Origin: Streptomyces cylindrosporus
Lineage (GTDB): Bacteria; Actinomycetota; Actinomycetes; Streptomycetales; Streptomycetaceae
DNA: 64,000 nucleotides
Assembly: GCF_022698165.1 (NCBI RefSeq)
Contig: NZ_JALDAY010000009.1
Coordinates: 372,001-436,000, forward strand
Reading direction: 5' to 3'
Below, one piece after another: positions 60,355 through 64,000 of the stretch (its first letter is position 1; every line of letters starts with the position of its first letter). The position numbers were made by a program, and so were the translations under genes. A model generated the notes under the pieces. That model did not search any database. It was not told the DNA's origin and worked only from the letters and a program-made list of their open reading frames with translations.

Positions 60355-63300
60355 GCGACGACGGCTCCCTGGTGGAGGACGTGCTGCCCCTGTCCCCCCT
60401 CCAGCAGGGCCTCCTGTTCCACGCCCTGTTCGACGAGGGCACCCAGGACGTCTATACCATGCAGTCCCTGGTGGAGATCGAGGGCCGACTGCGCCCCGAC
60501 CTCCTCCGCACGGCAGCCGAGGAACTCTTCGCCCGCCACGCCAACCTGCGCAGCGCCTTCCTGCACGAGGACCTCGACGAGCCGGTGCAGGTGGTCCTCA
60601 AGCAGGTGCCCGTGGACTGGAAGCACATCCGGTCCGCGGACGAGACCGAGACGGCCCGCCGGATCGCCGCCGACGCCACGACCCGCTTCGACCTCACCGA
60701 CCCACCCCTCCTCCGCCTCACCCTCATCGCCCGCGCCCCCAACCGCTGGCTCCTCGTCCTCACCAACCACCACCTCCTTCTGGACGGTTGGTCGATCCCG
60801 CTCCTCGTCCAGGAACTCCTCCAGCTGTACGCCGCCCAGCTCGCCCCCGGCGAGAGCGCACCGCTGCCCGCCGTACGCCCGTACCGCGACTTCCTGGCCT
60901 GGCTGGCGTCCCGCGACCGGAACGCGTCCGCGCAGGCATGGCGAGAGGCCCTGTCCGGAGCGACACCGACCCTCCTCTCACCGACGCCGGCCGGCCTGGT
61001 CCCGGTCCCACCCGAACTGCACACCTTGCGCCTCACCGAGCAACTGACCCAACAAGTACAAGAGTTGGCGAGGGGCACGGGCGTCACACTCAACACGGTG
61101 GTACAGGGCCTCTGGTCACTGCTCCTGGCCCGCCTCACCGGCCGGACCGACGTCGTCTTCGGCGCCACCGTGGCGGGCCGCCCGGCCGAACTGCCCGGCG
61201 CCGAGTCCATGATCGGCCTGTTCATCAACACCGTGCCCGTACGAGTCGCCGTCCCCCCGGCGGAGCCGGCAGCGACCTTCCTGCGCCGACTCCAGGACGA
61301 ACAGTCCCGCCTGATGGACCATCAGCACCTTGGCCTGACGGAGATCCAGCGGGTGGCCGGCACCGGCGACCTGTTCGACACCCTGCTCGTCTTCGAGAAC
61401 TACCCGATCGACAGGGCAGCGGTGGCGGAGGCCGAGACCCGCTCCGGCCTACGCATCCTGGACGTCAAGGGCTCCGGCGCCACCCACTACCCCCTGACCC
61501 TGGCGGTCCTGGCCGAGCAGCAGCTGTCGGTGATCTTCGAATTCCGCCCCGACTGCTACGACCGGGAGACGGTGGAACAACTGGCGGCGCGTTTCGACCG
61601 CTTGATCCGAGCGGTCGTATCAACGCCGAACGCCCCCTTGGCCACGCTCGACGTCCTCGCCCCCGAGGAACGCGCGGCGCTGCTCACCGGCGGATCCGGA
61701 GACCGCCTGCCGACCTCGCACCGCACGATGCCCGAGATATTCGAGGCGCAAGCGGCCGCGACGCCGGACGCGGTGGCGGTGGTGGGGGAGGGCCGAACCC
61801 TGACGTTCGCCGAACTGAACGCAGCCGCCAATCAACTGGCGCGCCACCTGGTCGAGTTGGGCGCTGGCCCAGAGCGGATCGTGGCTTTCGCGCTACCACC
61901 GACCCCGGACACCCTGACGGCAATCCTGGCAATCCAGAAAACGGGCGCGGCCTACCTCCCCTTGGATCCGTCATGGCCAGCCGACCGAACAGCGGGAATG
62001 CTGTCGGACGCAAACCCGGTCGCCTTGATAACGGCCTCGACTGAAGCGCCCCTCCAGGGGCGCGGGGAACTGCGCGACCAGCCCCCCACAACCCGCACCT
62101 TTCCCCCCGAACTCTGCGTGCCCATCAACACACCCGAAACGCTCAACCACCCCACCCACAACCTCACCGACACAGACCGCCGTTCCCCCCTCCACCCCGA
62201 ACACCCCGCCTACGTCATCTACACCTCCGGCTCCACCGGCCGCCCCAAGGCCGTCGTCATCCCCCACCGAGCCATCACCAACCTCTTCACCGCCCACAAC
62301 AACGCCCTGCACAAACCAGCCGCAGCGGCCCGTCCCCTCCGCATAGGCCACGCCTGGCCCACCGCCTTCGACGCCTCCTGGCAACCCATGCTCTGGATGT
62401 TCGCCGGCCACGAACTCCACCTCGTCCCCGAGGACGTCCGCCGAGACCCCGACGCCCTCCGCGGCTTCCTCACCGAGCACGCCATCGAGTTCATCGAACT
62501 CTCCCCGTCCCTGCTCGGAGAGCTCGTCGCGCAGTCCGACGACTGGCGTGCCGACCTCAAGGTGATCGGCGTGGGCGGCGAGGCCGTACCGCCGGACCTG
62601 TGGCGCACCCTCCGCGACACCGAGGGACTCGCGGCCCACAACCTCTACGGCCCCACCGAGTGCACCGTCGACTCGGCCGACTGCGACCTCGCCCTCAGCG
62701 AGCGCCCCGCGATCGGCCGCCCCGTGGCAGGCGGCACCCTCTACATCCTGGACGGCCACCTCAACCCCGTCCCGACCGGCGTCGACGGCGAGCTCTACAT
62801 CGCGGGCAAGGGCCTCGCCCGCGGCTACCTCGGCCAACCCGCCGCCACCGCGGCCCGTTTCGTGGCCGACCCCTTCGACGGGAGCCCCGGCGCCCGTATG
62901 TACCGTACCGGTGACATCGCCCGCTGGACCGAGGACGGCCTGGTGGAGTGCCTCGGCCGGATCGACGACCAGGTGAAGATCAGGGGATACCGGATCGAGC
63001 CCGGTGAGATCGAGGCCGTCCTGCTGGACCACGAGCTGGTCGAGCGCGCCGCGGTCGTCGTACGTGAGGACACCCCCGGCGTCCGCCGCCTCGTCGCCTA
63101 CGTCGTCGTCACCCCCTCGGCACCCGAGGACACCGCCGAACTCCTGCGGCGCTCCATTGCGGCCGTACTGCCGGACTACATGGTCCCGTCCGCCTTCGTC
63201 CCGGTCGACGCCTTCCCGCTCACCCTCAACGGCAAGCTGGACACCGCCGCCCTGCCGGCCCCGTCCCGCTCGGCCGGCCCGGCCGCGCAGCCGCCGCGCG

Positions 63301-64000
63301 ACGCGGCCGAGGAGCGGCTCGCCACGCTGTTCGCCGAGGTCCTCGGGCTGGACACGGTCGGCGTGCACGACAGCTTCTTCGCGCTCGGCGGCGACAGCAT
63401 CGTCTCCATGCGCCTGGTCGGCCAGGCCCGCGCCGCCGGTCTGGCGATCTCCCCGCGTGACGTGTTCGAGAACCCCACGGTCGCAGGCCTCGCCGCCCTC
63501 GACCGCACCGCCGCGCCACGGCGGACGGCCGAGCCGGACGCCGGGACCGGCGACATCCTGCTCACCCCGATGCTGACCTGGCTCACCGAACAGTCCGGCC
63601 CGTTCCGAGGGCTCAGCCAGGCACGGTTCCTGCGGACACCGGCCGGCATGGACCTCGACGGGCTGCACCGCACGGTCCAGTCCCTCCTGGACCGGCACGA
63701 CCTGCTGCGCTCCACCTTCGCCCGGGCCGATGACGGCACCTGGCGGTTCCACGCCGCCCCCGTGGACACGGCCCGAGCCGCCGAGTGCGTACGACGGGTC
63801 GACGCCGAGAGCCTGGACCACACGGCCGTCGGCACCCTGGTCCCCGAGGCCTTCGACGAACTCGTCGCCGAGCTCGACCCGGCGACCGGGGCGGTGGCGA
63901 GGTTCCTCTGGTTCGACGCCGGGCCCGGCCGCGAAGGGCGGCTGCTGGTGGTCCTGCACCATCTCGTGACCGACGCCGCGTCGTGGGGGGTGCTGGTGGC
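60351..64000 (+). CDS. NRPS module C-A-T-E (3' end outside window)
   Basis: At least 1216 codons of a second synthetase, frame open to the window edge. The condensation domain has TNHHLLLDGWS (H140). The adenylation domain has YTSGSTGRPK (from residue 624), LYGPTECTVDS, MYRTGDIARW and LTLNGKLDTAAL. The thiolation domain has FFALGGDSIVS (S1016). The last part, from ILLTPMLTWLTEQ with LHHLVTDAASW near 1203, is an epimerization domain, so this residue would be D-configured. Specificity residues read D-A-Q-E-G-G-L-V-D-K, which resembles Gln-type codes but is not a sure match. About 20 extra residues between A2 and A3 coincide with a repeat. The ATG overlaps the previous stop (ATGA). Confidence 0.9.
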   Translation, partial: MSDDGSLVEDVLPLSPLQQGLLFHALFDEGTQDVYTMQSLVEIEGRLRPDLLRTAAEELFARHANLRSAFLHEDLDEPVQVVLKQVPVDWKHIRSADETETARRIAADATTRFDLTDPPLLRLTLIARAPNRWLLVLTNHHLLLDGWSIPLLVQELLQLYAAQLAPGESAPLPAVRPYRDFLAWLASRDRNASAQAWREALSGATPTLLSPTPAGLVPVPPELHTLRLTEQLTQQVQELARGTGVTLNTVVQGLWSLLLARLTGRTDVVFGATVAGRPAELPGAESMIGLFINTVPVRVAVPPAEPAATFLRRLQDEQSRLMDHQHLGLTEIQRVAGTGDLFDTLLVFENYPIDRAAVAEAETRSGLRILDVKGSGATHYPLTLAVLAEQQLSVIFEFRPDCYDRETVEQLAARFDRLIRAVVSTPNAPLATLDVLAPEERAALLTGGSGDRLPTSHRTMPEIFEAQAAATPDAVAVVGEGRTLTFAELNAAANQLARHLVELGAGPERIVAFALPPTPDTLTAILAIQKTGAAYLPLDPSWPADRTAGMLSDANPVALITASTEAPLQGRGELRDQPPTTRTFPPELCVPINTPETLNHPTHNLTDTDRRSPLHPEHPAYVIYTSGSTGRPKAVVIPHRAITNLFTAHNNALHKPAAAARPLRIGHAWPTAFDASWQPMLWMFAGHELHLVPEDVRRDPDALRGFLTEHAIEFIELSPSLLGELVAQSDDWRADLKVIGVGGEAVPPDLWRTLRDTEGLAAHNLYGPTECTVDSADCDLALSERPAIGRPVAGGTLYILDGHLNPVPTGVDGELYIAGKGLARGYLGQPAATAARFVADPFDGSPGARMYRTGDIARWTEDGLVECLGRIDDQVKIRGYRIEPGEIEAVLLDHELVERAAVVVREDTPGVRRLVAYVVVTPSAPEDTAELLRRSIAAVLPDYMVPSAFVPVDAFPLTLNGKLDTAALPAPSRSAGPAAQPPRDAAEERLATLFAEVLGLDTVGVHDSFFALGGDSIVSMRLVGQARAAGLAISPRDVFENPTVAGLAALDRTAAPRRTAEPDAGTGDILLTPMLTWLTEQSGPFRGLSQARFLRTPAGMDLDGLHRTVQSLLDRHDLLRSTFARADDGTWRFHAAPVDTARAAECVRRVDAESLDHTAVGTLVPEAFDELVAELDPATGAVARFLWFDAGPGREGRLLVVLHHLVTDAASWGVLV
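62046..62100 (+). repeat. Streptomyces dispersed palindromic repeat, in frame inside the second A domain
   Basis: The stretch begins with the hairpin GCGCCCCTCCAGGGGCGC (62046-62063) and continues GGGGAACTGCGCGACCAG and a C-run to about 62100. This resembles a short palindromic sequence that I know from many Streptomyces intergenic regions. Here it is translated (PLQGRGELRDQPP) within the A2-A3 linker of the NRPS, without breaking the frame. Confidence 0.72.

Noticed and set aside
62040..62221. Suspected frameshift in the second NRPS at the repeat
   Set aside because: Following codons one by one from 60351 through 62220 keeps the same frame to the A3 motif and on to the window end, so the gene is intact here.
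1..64000. CRISPR arrays, tRNA/rRNA genes, insertion sequences or prophage
   Set aside because: No regularly spaced repeats, no cloverleaf or rRNA-like sequence, and no transposase, integrase or phage gene was recognised on either strand.

Overview
The window looks like a piece of a Streptomyces chromosome. GC content is very high, third codon positions are almost all G or C, GTG and TTG starts are common, and there are typical Streptomyces families: a WhiJ-type HTH/DUF397/ATPase triad, DUF574 methyltransferases, SpoIIE phosphatases and LuxR regulators. I see no rRNA, tRNA, CRISPR array or complete insertion sequence.

Layout. 0-8 kb: a TetX-like FAD monooxygenase (cut by the window edge) divergent from a TetR regulator and an MFS exporter; an APH-fold kinase; a secreted M19-like hydrolase; a second TetR; a polysaccharide pyruvyl transferase. 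8-15 kb: a secreted beta-mannanase behind a perfect CebR-type operator, then a carbohydrate unit (DUF6807 protein, binding protein, two permeases, DUF624 protein) whose genes overlap by ATGA. 15-20 kb: regulation and stress genes (two DUF574 methyltransferases, the WhiJ-like triad, a SpoIIE phosphatase). 20-23 kb: a LacI repressor divergent from a GH5 glycanase with two identical operators between them, an orphan response regulator with a degenerate receiver, and a lipoprotein. 23-31 kb: a peptide-import operon (iminopeptidase plus Opp transporter) opposite a GntR/FCD regulator. 31-35 kb: an SMP-30 lactonase, a flavin-dependent acyl-CoA dehydrogenase-like enzyme and a decayed cytochrome P450. 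35-49 kb: an MMPL transporter with a two-component system, a Tat-exported ceramidase-like protein, a DHA2 exporter, a receptor Ser/Thr kinase, a secreted phosphodiesterase, a GNAT protein, an HtrA-like protease and a secreted AMIN-like protein.

49-64 kb: a siderophore locus that continues past the right edge. One leftward operon encodes a salicyl-AMP ligase and two FecCD permeases. One rightward operon encodes a salicylate synthase, an EntS-like exporter and an alpha/beta hydrolase. A third encodes a PanD-type aspartate decarboxylase, an MbtH protein and two NRPSs. Three 19-bp iron boxes (DmdR/IdeR type) sit at these promoters. My reading of the specificity residues is salicylate for the ligase and beta-alanine for the first NRPS, which matches the PanD gene. 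The second NRPS module has an epimerization domain. The locus therefore probably makes a salicyl-capped, beta-alanine-containing peptide siderophore, of the general type of cahuitamycins and madurastatins; the exact product cannot be read from this window. A common Streptomyces intergenic repeat appears to lie in frame inside the second adenylation domain.
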